Shown: positions 26,040 to 32,889 of the stretch, piece by piece | Layout of the letters: each line of letters begins with the position of its first letter | Numbering within the stretch: position 1 is the first letter of the stretch | Source: Proteobacteria bacterium UBA4656 | GTDB lineage: Bacteria > Pseudomonadota > Gammaproteobacteria > Xanthomonadales > Ahniellaceae | Assembly: GCA_002405525.1 (NCBI GenBank) | Contig: DHLY01000130.1 | Span: forward strand, 24,341-57,229 | Length of the DNA stretch: 32,889 bases | Direction of reading: 5' to 3' | Program-made: the position numbers and the translations under genes | The notes under the pieces: model-generated | Told to the model about the DNA's origin: nothing | What the model saw: only the letters and a program-made list of their open reading frames with translations | Database searches by the model: none

Positions 26040-26948
26040 GTGCTTCGCAGCCCGCGCCCCGGCCGCCGCGCGCGCGGCGTGGCCTTGCTGCTCGTGCTGT
26101 GGGCGGTGGCGCTGCTGGCCATCCTGCTCGGAGGCTTCCTGCTGGTGGCGCGCACCGAGACCCTGCAGTCGCGTTTCCTGCTCGACGCCACGCGCGCGCG
26201 CTACATCGCCGAGGCCGGCATCTCGCGTGCAGCCTACGAACTGCGCCGGGCCGATCCGCTGGCGCGCTGGGTTCCCGACGGCCGCGCCTATGAATTCGAC
26301 TTCGACAACGCGAAGCTCCGGATCGAGATCGAGGACGAATCCGGGCGGGTCGACATCAACGCCGCGGACGAGGTGCTGCTGTTGCAGTACCTGCTGGCCA
26401 TCGGGGTTGAGGAACCTCGGGCGCGTTCGCTGGTCGATGCCATCATGGACTGGAGAGACCCCGACGACCTGGTCCGCGCCAACGGCGCGGAAGATCGCGA
26501 CTACGACGCCGCGGGGCTCGACTACAAGCCGAGCAACTTCGGCTTCCAGACGGTGGGCGAACTGCAGCAGGTCCTGGGCATGGACTATGAACTGTTCGAC
26601 CGGATGGAGCCGCATCTGACCGTCTACTCTCGCAACCCGCGGCCCAATCCAGCCTATGCCGCGCCGCAGGTGCTGCAGGCGATGGCGGCGATGACGCCGG
26701 AGGCTGCCCAGCAGCTGGTTGAACGGCGCCGCCAGACCCCGGCGCAGCAGCTGGCCGCGACGCCGCTGCTGCTGCCGGACGGCACGCCTTTGGTGGCCGG
26801 GGGCGGTGGGGTCACCTATACTGTCCGCGCCGAGGCCACGCTGCCGAATGGCACGTGGACCCTGCTGGATGCGACGATCCGCCTCGGCGGGCCGCCGGAG
26901 GGCCGCGCCTACAGCATCCTGCGCTGGCGCGAGGGGAGCGCCGACTGA
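26040..26948 (+). CDS. gspK: Minor pseudopilin GspK
   Basis: The 302-residue protein begins at a GTG one base after the gspJ stop; a GTG at 26031 is possible. The leader ends in RARG13 and is followed by VALLLVLWAVALLAILLGG. Position 5 of the mature protein is Leu, not Glu, which is the norm for GspK because it caps the tip. The body contains DESGRVDINAADEVLLLQYL (20 residues of a longer match) and DWRDPDDLVRANGAEDRDY, the helical-domain signatures of GspK. It is the largest pseudopilin and may limit pseudopilus length. Confidence 0.94.
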   Translation: MLRSPRPGRRARGVALLLVLWAVALLAILLGGFLLVARTETLQSRFLLDATRARYIAEAGISRAAYELRRADPLARWVPDGRAYEFDFDNAKLRIEIEDESGRVDINAADEVLLLQYLLAIGVEEPRARSLVDAIMDWRDPDDLVRANGAEDRDYDAAGLDYKPSNFGFQTVGELQQVLGMDYELFDRMEPHLTVYSRNPRPNPAYAAPQVLQAMAAMTPEAAQQLVERRRQTPAQQLAATPLLLPDGTPLVAGGGGVTYTVRAEATLPNGTWTLLDATIRLGGPPEGRAYSILRWREGSAD

Positions 26949-28103
26949 ATGTCCGACTCCGTGCTGGCCCGACAAGCCGCGCGCCTGCGGCTGGCATACG
27001 CCGCCAGTCCGCTGGCTCGCTTCCTCGCCTGGTGGGGCCGTGAGCTGGCCGGCCTGCTGCCCGCGCGCGCGCGGGCAGCGCTGGCCGAGCGGCCGGACGA
27101 GGTGCTGCTGGCGGTGGAGCCGTCCACGATCGCGGTCGAACGTCTCGGCCGTGACCCGCGGCCGCCCGAGGCGCTGCCGCGCGCGGGCGACCCGGATGCG
27201 CTGCGCGCCGAACTCGCCCGCCGCATCGAAGGGGGCGAATCGCCGCCGAGGCTGCTGCTGTGCCTACCCGCCTCGCGCGTACTGCGCCGTGGGCTGACGC
27301 TGCCGGCTGCCGCCGGCCAGGGCCTGCGCCAGGTGCTGGCGTTCGAGATGGATCGGCAGACGCCGTTCCGCGCCGACCAGGTCTGGTTCGACGCCCGCAT
27401 CGCCGGACGCGACGAGAGCGCCCGGACGCTGGCCGTCGACATCGCGGTGGTGCCGCGGGTTGTCCTCGACCCCGAGGTCGAAGCCCTTGCCGCGCTCGGT
27501 GTCGCGCTCGATGGCGTCGACGTGCGCGGCCCCGACGGTGTGCCGGCCGGTTTCAACCTGCTGCCGGTGGAGCGCCGCGCGGTGCGGCGCAACGTCTGGC
27601 TGCGGGTCAATCTCGCTCTCGGCGCCGCCGCGCTGGTCCTGCTCGGGCTGGTGATGGTGCAGTCGGTGGCCAATCGCGAGGCCGCGCTGCAGGCGCTGCG
27701 GGCCGAGACCGACGCGCGCCGCGCTGCAGCGCGCGACGTGGCGGCCCTGCGCGACCAGCTCCGGAACGCGATCGAGGGAGCCAACTTTCTCGCCGAGCGC
27801 AAGCGCGGGCGGCCGCCCATCAGCGACCTGTTCCTGGATGCCACCGAGCGTCTGGCCAACGACACCTGGCTGCAGCGACTGTCCCTCAACGGCGACCAGC
27901 TTCAACTGCAGGGCCAGTCACCCGAGGCGGCCGGACTGATCACCCTGCTGCAGCAGTCGCCGCTGATGGAGACGCCTGCCCTGCAGGGGGCGATCACGCC
28001 CGATGCGCGTACCGGAAAGGAGCAGTTCCTGATCCAGGCCAAGGTCCGCGTGCCGACCCCGGCCGCGCCGGAGAAGACCGATGCAGATGCTGCCCGGTCC
28101 TGA
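26949..28103 (+). CDS. gspL: Type II secretion protein GspL (PilM/PilN-like)
   Basis: The 384-residue protein has an actin-like cytoplasmic domain (residues ~45-215), a single membrane helix (NLALGAAALVLLGLVMVQSV, near 220-240), a coiled coil rich in Ala, Arg and Glu, and a periplasmic ferredoxin-like domain (LFLDATERLANDTWLQRLSL). It follows gspK directly. GspL recruits GspE to the membrane and binds GspM. The N-terminal 40 residues are not family-typical and contain WWGRELAGLLPARARAAL. The last 23 bases overlap gspM. As in Xanthomonas XpsL, the periplasmic part resembles PilN. Confidence 0.88.
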   Translation: MSDSVLARQAARLRLAYAASPLARFLAWWGRELAGLLPARARAALAERPDEVLLAVEPSTIAVERLGRDPRPPEALPRAGDPDALRAELARRIEGGESPPRLLLCLPASRVLRRGLTLPAAAGQGLRQVLAFEMDRQTPFRADQVWFDARIAGRDESARTLAVDIAVVPRVVLDPEVEALAALGVALDGVDVRGPDGVPAGFNLLPVERRAVRRNVWLRVNLALGAAALVLLGLVMVQSVANREAALQALRAETDARRAAARDVAALRDQLRNAIEGANFLAERKRGRPPISDLFLDATERLANDTWLQRLSLNGDQLQLQGQSPEAAGLITLLQQSPLMETPALQGAITPDARTGKEQFLIQAKVRVPTPAAPEKTDADAARS

Positions 28104-28698
28104 GCGCGGCCGCCTGACGGCGGTGCTGCTGCTGGTGATCGCCGTCGCGGTCGTCTACTTCGGCGCCGTGCACTGGTGGTTCACCGCGCGCCACATCGAG
28201 ATCGCGGCCGAGATGTCCGGCCTGCGCGAACAGGAGGCCCGGTTCCGCCGCATCGCCGAGCAGCGCCAGGCGGTGGAGGCGCGGCTGGCCGAGGTCTGGC
28301 AGTTCGAGGCTGGCAATCCCGCGTTCCTCTCCGAGACCGACTTCGACTCCGCGGCTGCCGGCCTGACGCAGCGCCTGAAGCAGATCGTCGGCCAGCACGC
28401 GCGCGATGCGCAGAGCTGCCAGATCATCATGAACCAGTACTCGCGCCCGACCGAGAAGGAACTGTTCGAGCGCGCATCGATCCGGGTCCGCCTGCGCTGC
28501 TCGCTGGAGGAGTTCGCGCCGATCCTGCACGAACTGGAGAGCGGCAGTCCGATGCTGTTCGTGGACGAACTGCAGGTGTGGAAGCAGACTGGCTACCGCG
28601 CGCCGGGCAGCAACCAGGTGACCAGCTACCTCGACGTGCAGTTCACCCTGTCCGGCTACATGCGCCAGCGCACGTCGTCGGCGCGGGAGGGCGCATGA
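28081..28698 (+). CDS. gspM: Type II secretion protein GspM (XpsM type)
   Basis: The 205-residue protein has a short cytoplasmic N-terminus, one membrane helix (AVLLLVIAVAVVYFGAVHWW), a coiled coil (residues ~45-80) and a periplasmic ferredoxin-like domain with VRLRCSLEEFAPILHELESG and MLFVDELQVW. This is the bitopic GspM/PilO layout. It pairs with GspL in the inner-membrane platform. The gene overlaps gspL by 23 bases and gspN by ATGA. Two cysteines in the periplasmic domain (SCQIIM and LRCSLE) could form a disulfide. Confidence 0.88.
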   Translation: MQMLPGPERGRLTAVLLLVIAVAVVYFGAVHWWFTARHIEIAAEMSGLREQEARFRRIAEQRQAVEARLAEVWQFEAGNPAFLSETDFDSAAAGLTQRLKQIVGQHARDAQSCQIIMNQYSRPTEKELFERASIRVRLRCSLEEFAPILHELESGSPMLFVDELQVWKQTGYRAPGSNQVTSYLDVQFTLSGYMRQRTSSAREGA

Positions 28699-29405
28699 GT
28701 CCCGGGCGGAGGATCGCGATCGGCCTGGGCGCGTGTTCCGGCGTGCTGTCGCTGCTTGCCGTCGGGCAGGGCCTGGGCGTGGGCAAGGGCTACTCGCTCG
28801 CCCCGGTGGGCGGAGAGGCAGCGGACGAGCCGCCGGCGCCCGCCCTGGTGCTCGAGGCTGCGCGCATGCGCCCATGGGTGGACTACGGCCAGGTCCTCGC
28901 GCGCCCGCTGTTCAACGAATCGCGGGCGCCGGAGATCGAGGAGTCCAGTGCCGACGGCGAGGCGCCGCCCGCGCAGCCGCTGACCCTCGCGCTGACCGGC
29001 GTGATCCTGACCCGCGATCTGCAGATCGCGCTGGTCACCGACCCGGCGACCAACGACACCGAGCGTGTGCGCGTGGGCCAGCCGCTGGCCGGCGAGCGCG
29101 CCGGCTGGACGCTGGTGGAACTGCGCCCGCGCGCCGCGGTCTTCGAAGGCGCGGGCCTCGGCCGCACCGAGCTGCCGATCATCGTCGAGCCCCCGGGCGG
29201 TGCCGCATCGCCGATCGCTCCCATGCCCGTGGCGCCGCAGCCCGTTCCGACGCCGCAGCCCGTGCCCGCCGCTCCGGCACCGGGCGCGGCGCAGGCCCCG
29301 GGACAGCCGGCCAGCGCGGAGGAGATCCGGCGGCGCATCGAGGAGCGCCGGCGGGAGTTGCGCGAAGAAGCGCAGAAGATGCTGCAGCAGGGCAACACGC
29401 AGTGA
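28695..29405 (+). CDS. gspN: XpsN-type bitopic protein with GspC-like HR domain
   Basis: The 236-residue protein has an N-terminal membrane segment (IAIGLGACSGVLSLLAVGQG), a periplasmic part with YGQVLARPLFNESRAP, a common feature of GspC and PilP relatives, and a homology-region-like domain (LTLALTGVILTRDLQIALV, then RVRVGQPLAGERAGWTLVEL). A Pro/Ala linker and a charged C-terminal helix (EEIRRRIEERRRELREEAQK) follow. Xanthomonas xps operons have XpsN at this place and lack a classic GspC; XpsN links the platform to the secretin. The gene overlaps gspM and touches gspD, fitting that role. It is not homologous to the GspN of Klebsiella. Confidence 0.82.
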   Translation: MSPGRRIAIGLGACSGVLSLLAVGQGLGVGKGYSLAPVGGEAADEPPAPALVLEAARMRPWVDYGQVLARPLFNESRAPEIEESSADGEAPPAQPLTLALTGVILTRDLQIALVTDPATNDTERVRVGQPLAGERAGWTLVELRPRAAVFEGAGLGRTELPIIVEPPGGAASPIAPMPVAPQPVPTPQPVPAAPAPGAAQAPGQPASAEEIRRRIEERRRELREEAQKMLQQGNTQ

Positions 29406-29431
29406 ACCAGACAGCCAACGGAGCAGCCAGC

Positions 29432-31711
29432 GTGCCGCCAAGAATCCTTGTTTTCGTCGCGGCCTTCGCGGTGGCCTTGCTGGCCGGCTGCGCTGCGCCC
29501 GCGGCCGTGCAGCGCGGCGAATCGTCAGTCGGTCTCGAAGCCGAAGCCGAAGCGTCGGTCGGCGCGCCCGCCGCCGCCGGGCCGTCGGCCGAGGCGCCGC
29601 AGGCGGCCTCCGTCGCCGCGCCGGCCGCGGCCGCCCCGGGCGCGGCGCGTGTCGAGCCGGGCACGGGCGTTTTCATCGACGAGACCGTCGCTGCCCGCGG
29701 CCAGGCTCGGGTGCCGGAAGGCGACGTGGTTTTCAACTTCGAGAACCAGCCGGTACAGGCGGTGATCAAGGCCATCCTCGGCGACCTGCTGCAGGAGAAC
29801 TACATCATCGCGCCGGGCGTGCAGGGCAACGTCACTTTCTCCACTTCGAAGCCGATCAACGGCTCGCAGGCGCGCGCGGTGCTGGAGACGCTGCTGTCTT
29901 GGAACAACCTCGCCCTGGTGTACCGCGATGGCCGCTACACCGTGCTGCCGGTGGGCCAGGCTATTCCCGGCAACCTGCGCCCGCGGCTGGGGCCGGCGTC
30001 CGCCGCGCGCGGTTTCGAGGTGCGGGTGGTGCCGCTGCAGTACATCGCGCCGACCGAGATGGAAAAGCTGCTCGCGCCCTACGTCAAGCAGGGCGCGATC
30101 GTGCGCGCCGACAACGCGCGCGCGATGCTGGTGCTGGCCGGTACCGCGGCGGAGCTGGCTACCTACATCGAGACGGTCGAGATCTTCGACGTCGACTGGC
30201 TGGCCGGGATGTCGATCGGCGTGTTCCCGTTGGAGCGGGTGGAAGCCAAGACCGTCGTGCCGGAACTGGAAAAAGTGTTCGGCGAGGGCGGCGCCACGCC
30301 CCTGGCCGGCATGTTCCGTTTCATGCCGATCGAGCGCATGAACGCGGTGCTGGTGATCACCCCGCAGCCGAAGTACCTGACCGAGGCCGAACGCTGGCTG
30401 CGCCGTCTCGACCGCGGCGGCAGCGATGCCGGCGCGCAGCTCTACGTTTATTACGTCAAGAACGTCAAGGCGAAGGACCTGGCCACCAACCTGACCGAGA
30501 TCTTCACCGGCCGCAGTGGCGGCGGCAGCGGCGGAACCCGAAGCGCGCCGATTGCCTCGCTGGTGCCGGGCGTGGAGTCGGTCGAGATCCGCAGCCTCGG
30601 GCAGGGCGACGAGAAGTCCGCGCAGTCCGCCAACGTGACGGCCGCCGAGCCGCCCCCGAATGCCGGCAGCGGCATCGCCATCGTCGAGAGCGACGACATC
30701 CGGATCAGCGCGATCGAGGAGAGCAACGCCCTGTTGATCCGCGCCACGCCCGGCCAGTACGACGCGATCGAGGCCGCGATCAAGCGGCTCGACATCGAGC
30801 CGCTGCAGGTCCACATCGAGGCGCAGATCGTGCAGGTCGACCTGACCAGCAACCTGTCGTTCGGGGTGCGTTGGTTCTTCGAGAACGAGAGTTCCGGTGC
30901 GGCGGCGACGGCGTTCCGGCGCGACGCGCGCGGATACCAGTTCGTGGGCGGCACCGGCACGCCCACGCCGCGGACCGTCGTCAACGCGAGCCGGGCCTGG
31001 AACAGCTTCGCCGGCACGGCCAGCAGCCAGGGACTTGCCTGGACCTTCCTCAACACCTCCGCCGAGGCGCTGCTCACCACACTGCAGGACGAGACCACCG
31101 TCAGCGTGCTGTCGGCGCCCTCGCTGGTGGTGCTCAACAACAAGGAGGCCTCGATCAACGTCGGCACCCAGATCCCGGTGGTCAGCAGCTTTCTCAACCC
31201 CGGCACCGGGGTGGTCAACCCGACCCCGGGTCAGCCTGGCACAGGGTTCGGGCTGGGCACCTCCTTCGTGCAGTTCCGCGACACCGGCCTGATCCTCAAC
31301 GTCACCCCGCGCGTGAACCCGGGCGGGCTGGTCTACCTGGAGATCAAGCAGGAGCAGAGCACCCCGGGAACCACCGTGGACCCCACCGGCAACGTGCCGG
31401 TCGACAAACGCGTCGTCGAGACCGAGATCGCCGTGCAGAGCGGCGAAACCGTGCTGCTGGCCGGACTGATCCGCGACAACAACAACAAGTCCCAGGCCGG
31501 GGTGCCCGGCCTGATGAAGGTCCCCTTGCTCGGCCGCCTGTTCAGCAACAGTCGCCGCGAAGGCTCGCGGCAGGAGCTGCTGGTGCTGATCAAGCCGACC
31601 GTGATTTCGTCCAGTGACGAGGCGCGCGGCCTCACCGAGGAATACAAGCAGCGCTTCCGCGGCATCCAGCCGCTCATCGACCAGCGCGCGGACCGACCGC
31701 GCGAACGCTAA
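29432..31711 (+). CDS. gspD: Type II secretion outer-membrane secretin GspD
   Basis: The 759-residue secretin begins with a lipoprotein signal (PRILVFVAAFAVALLAGC, Cys20), as in XpsD. The GTG at 29432 has GGAG eight bases upstream; a GTG at 29402 overlapping the gspN stop would add ten residues. An Ala/Pro/Glu-rich linker (to ~95) leads to N0 (VVFNFENQPVQAVIKAILG), N1-N3 repeats, a Gly/Ser loop (GRSGGGSGGTRSAP) and the secretin domain with VLSAPSLVVLNNKEASINVG and VPGLMKVPLLGRLF. It forms the multimeric outer-membrane channel for folded exoproteins. The terminal segment is short, suggesting assembly that relies on its own lipid anchor. Confidence 0.95.
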   Translation: MPPRILVFVAAFAVALLAGCAAPAAVQRGESSVGLEAEAEASVGAPAAAGPSAEAPQAASVAAPAAAAPGAARVEPGTGVFIDETVAARGQARVPEGDVVFNFENQPVQAVIKAILGDLLQENYIIAPGVQGNVTFSTSKPINGSQARAVLETLLSWNNLALVYRDGRYTVLPVGQAIPGNLRPRLGPASAARGFEVRVVPLQYIAPTEMEKLLAPYVKQGAIVRADNARAMLVLAGTAAELATYIETVEIFDVDWLAGMSIGVFPLERVEAKTVVPELEKVFGEGGATPLAGMFRFMPIERMNAVLVITPQPKYLTEAERWLRRLDRGGSDAGAQLYVYYVKNVKAKDLATNLTEIFTGRSGGGSGGTRSAPIASLVPGVESVEIRSLGQGDEKSAQSANVTAAEPPPNAGSGIAIVESDDIRISAIEESNALLIRATPGQYDAIEAAIKRLDIEPLQVHIEAQIVQVDLTSNLSFGVRWFFENESSGAAATAFRRDARGYQFVGGTGTPTPRTVVNASRAWNSFAGTASSQGLAWTFLNTSAEALLTTLQDETTVSVLSAPSLVVLNNKEASINVGTQIPVVSSFLNPGTGVVNPTPGQPGTGFGLGTSFVQFRDTGLILNVTPRVNPGGLVYLEIKQEQSTPGTTVDPTGNVPVDKRVVETEIAVQSGETVLLAGLIRDNNNKSQAGVPGLMKVPLLGRLFSNSRREGSRQELLVLIKPTVISSSDEARGLTEEYKQRFRGIQPLIDQRADRPRER

Positions 31712-31721
31712 GGAGTGATCC

Positions 31722-32147
31722 ATGTCCCCGTCCCGCACCCTGCTGGCCGTCGCCACGGCTGCCCTCCTCGCCGCCTGCGCCAGCGGCGGTCCGGCCAAGG
31801 ATCCGGCCGCGGCGCAGACCGCGCTGGACCGCGCGGTCGTCCGCTGGCAGGCCCTGATCGACGGCCGCGCCAACGACGCCTGGGACCTGCTCACGCCCGG
31901 CGTGCGGTCCACCGTGACGCGTGAGCGTTATGCTCAGGAGTGGGCGTCGAAGCCGGTCCGGTACGTGACCGTCGCGCCGGTCGATGAACTCTGCGACCCT
32001 GATGCATGCACCGTCACGGTAGAGGTCGAGTATCAGGTCCGTATTCCCCTCACCGGCATGGGCAACACGCGCGTCGGCGCGGTGCTCGACGAGCGATGGG
32101 TGAAGATCGACGGCGTGTGGTATCACCTGCCCGACGATTATCGATAG
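31722..32147 (+). CDS. Small lipoprotein behind gspD
   Basis: The 141-residue protein begins ten bases after the gspD stop with GGAG before its ATG. The signal (MSPSRTLLAVATAALLAAC) ends in a lipobox with Cys19, followed by Ala-Ser, which allows outer-membrane sorting. The mature part holds RWQALIDGRANDAWDLLTPG, a CDPDAC pair that could form a disulfide, and a final ERWVKIDGVWYHLPDDY, a pattern seen in NTF2-like periplasmic proteins. I do not recognise a named family. Position at the end of the secretion operon suggests an accessory or pilotin-like role, but the secretin already has its own lipid anchor. Confidence 0.75.
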   Translation: MSPSRTLLAVATAALLAACASGGPAKDPAAAQTALDRAVVRWQALIDGRANDAWDLLTPGVRSTVTRERYAQEWASKPVRYVTVAPVDELCDPDACTVTVEVEYQVRIPLTGMGNTRVGAVLDERWVKIDGVWYHLPDDYR

Positions 32148-32173
32148 GGCAGGCCGCCGGCGCCGCCGCTCGG

Positions 32174-32201
32174 AGCCCCCGGATCCCTCGCCTTGGGGGC
32201 T
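32174..32201. terminator. Hairpin after the secretion operon (terminator candidate)
   Basis: AGCCCCC and GGGGGCT pair perfectly around a 14-base loop, 27 bases after the last gene of the operon. Only two T residues follow, so an intrinsic terminator is likely weak. Its position before the next gene's promoter region supports it. Confidence 0.4.
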
Positions 32202-32229
32202 TGCGCCGGGTGGAACGTTCACTTAACAT
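32201..32229 (+). promoter_or_regulatory. Candidate sigma-70 promoter of the exported-protein gene
   Basis: TTGCGC (32201-32206) and TAACAT (32224-32229) are separated by 17 bases. They match the -35 and -10 consensus at three and four of six positions. Transcription from here would give a leader of about 100 bases before the ATG at 32338. Confidence 0.35.
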
Positions 32230-32337
32230 CCCGACCGCTAACGCCCCTCCGGATGCTGGTCCGGCGGTCATGCCGTCCCTCGACCGGGCGGGCGACAAGC
32301 GACAAGAAGCCCTGTGGTCCACATTAGGAGTGCCTCC

Positions 32338-32889
32338 ATGAAAAGAAACAGTCTGACGACGGCGCTGCTGGCCGGCCTCGCCGGCGCTGCCGGCCTCGCC
32401 ACCAGCGCGCACGCGCTGAACCTGAACCCGGATGGTCTGGGTCAGGCCCTGGTTTACCCGTACTTCACGGTGAACAAGGGCAACCAGACGCTGGTCTCGG
32501 TGGTCAACACCACCAATCGCGTCAAGGCCGTCAAGGTCCGCTTCGTCGAGGGTCGCAACTCGAAGGAAGTCCTGGACTTCAACCTCTATCTGTCGCCGTT
32601 TGACGTGTGGACGGGTGCGGTCTTCGCGACCGGTGCCACCGGCCCCGCCTCGCTGACCACCGCCGACACCTCGTGCACGGTGCCGCGCATCACCGCGCCG
32701 GTCCCGTTCCGCAACTTCCAGTACACCGGTGCGAACCAGGATTGGGCGTCGACCACGCCGGCCTCGCTCCAGGCGCTGCTGGGCGCGATCGAGCGTACCC
32801 GCGAGGGCCACCTCGAGATCATCGAGATGGGCCTCCTGCAGACCGGCACCGGCGCGCTGCAGCTCGCCGAGGAAGCCACCCACAACGCG
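32338..32889 (+). CDS. Exported protein of unknown function (3' end outside window)
   Basis: The frame stays open for 184 codons to the window edge. AGGAG at 32326-32330, seven bases before the ATG, is the best ribosome-binding site in the window. The signal peptide MKRNSLTTALLAGLAGAAGL, ending in ATSAHA (residue 26), should be cut by signal peptidase I before LNLNPDG. The mature part opens with DGLGQALVYPYFTVNKGNQT, then VSVVNTTNRVKAVKVRFVEG and DFNLYLSPFDVWTG, a beta-rich pattern. I recall similar proteins of unknown function in Xanthomonadales but cannot name a family. It may be surface-located or secreted. The C-terminus, which would show a sorting tail, is not visible. Confidence 0.85.
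   Translation, partial: MKRNSLTTALLAGLAGAAGLATSAHALNLNPDGLGQALVYPYFTVNKGNQTLVSVVNTTNRVKAVKVRFVEGRNSKEVLDFNLYLSPFDVWTGAVFATGATGPASLTTADTSCTVPRITAPVPFRNFQYTGANQDWASTTPASLQALLGAIERTREGHLEIIEMGLLQTGTGALQLAEEATHNA

Noticed and set aside
20768..31711. Type IV pilus cluster instead of type II secretion
   Set aside because: The H-I-J-K pseudopilins, the XpsN-type protein and the gene order fit xps. No pilA, pilM-Q set or pilT is present.

Overview
This window is very GC-rich chromosomal DNA. Gene content and order point to a gammaproteobacterium of the Xanthomonadales (Lysobacteraceae or a close relative). The strongest pointers are a type II secretion cluster in the Xanthomonas xps order E-F-G-H-I-J-K-L-M-N-D, the birA-coaX-SPOR-tRNA-Thr run, and the lptG-lptF / pepA-holC and xerD-dsbC neighbourhoods. 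Most of the window is core genome. I see no insertion sequence, prophage, integrase cassette or CRISPR array.

Left part (1-7606): the 3' end of a transketolase gene is followed by a small TonB-C-like periplasmic protein. Convergent to it is an MtfA-type zinc peptidase. Next comes a tightly coupled plus-strand operon with ATGA overlaps: a DAK2-DegV fusion protein (fatty acid or lipid kinase type), plsY (acyl-phosphate glycerol-3-phosphate acyltransferase), birA and coaX. A SPOR-domain protein and a tRNA-Thr(TGT) follow. The fusion protein beside plsY suggests a phospholipid-precursor function.

Middle part (7637-20080): arginase, a lipoprotein with a small phosphatase-like active-site loop, the LptG/LptF LPS-export permeases on the minus strand, and divergent pepA-holC. 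An RDD membrane protein on the minus strand is divergent from xerD by only 22 bases. Then come dsbC and a full-length purL. The arginase-lptG stretch holds most of the non-coding DNA, including an A/T-flanked hairpin between convergent genes.

Right part (20091-32889): a membrane protein resembling the exosortase-H-associated family overlaps gspE by ATGA and so heads the type II secretion operon, gspE-F-G-H-I-J-K-L-M-N(xpsN)-D, followed by a small lipoprotein. Almost every junction overlaps. The exception is a 235-base gap between gspE and gspF, which holds two arrays of a GGGCCCW heptamer flanked by a 10-base direct repeat. The window ends inside a gene for an exported protein that has its own leader and a strong ribosome-binding site.

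I found no wholly new system. The most interesting leads are the exosortase-associated protein fused into the secretion operon, a GspE without the cysteine zinc motif, the repeat element inside the operon, the lipoprotein behind the secretin, and the exported protein at the right edge.
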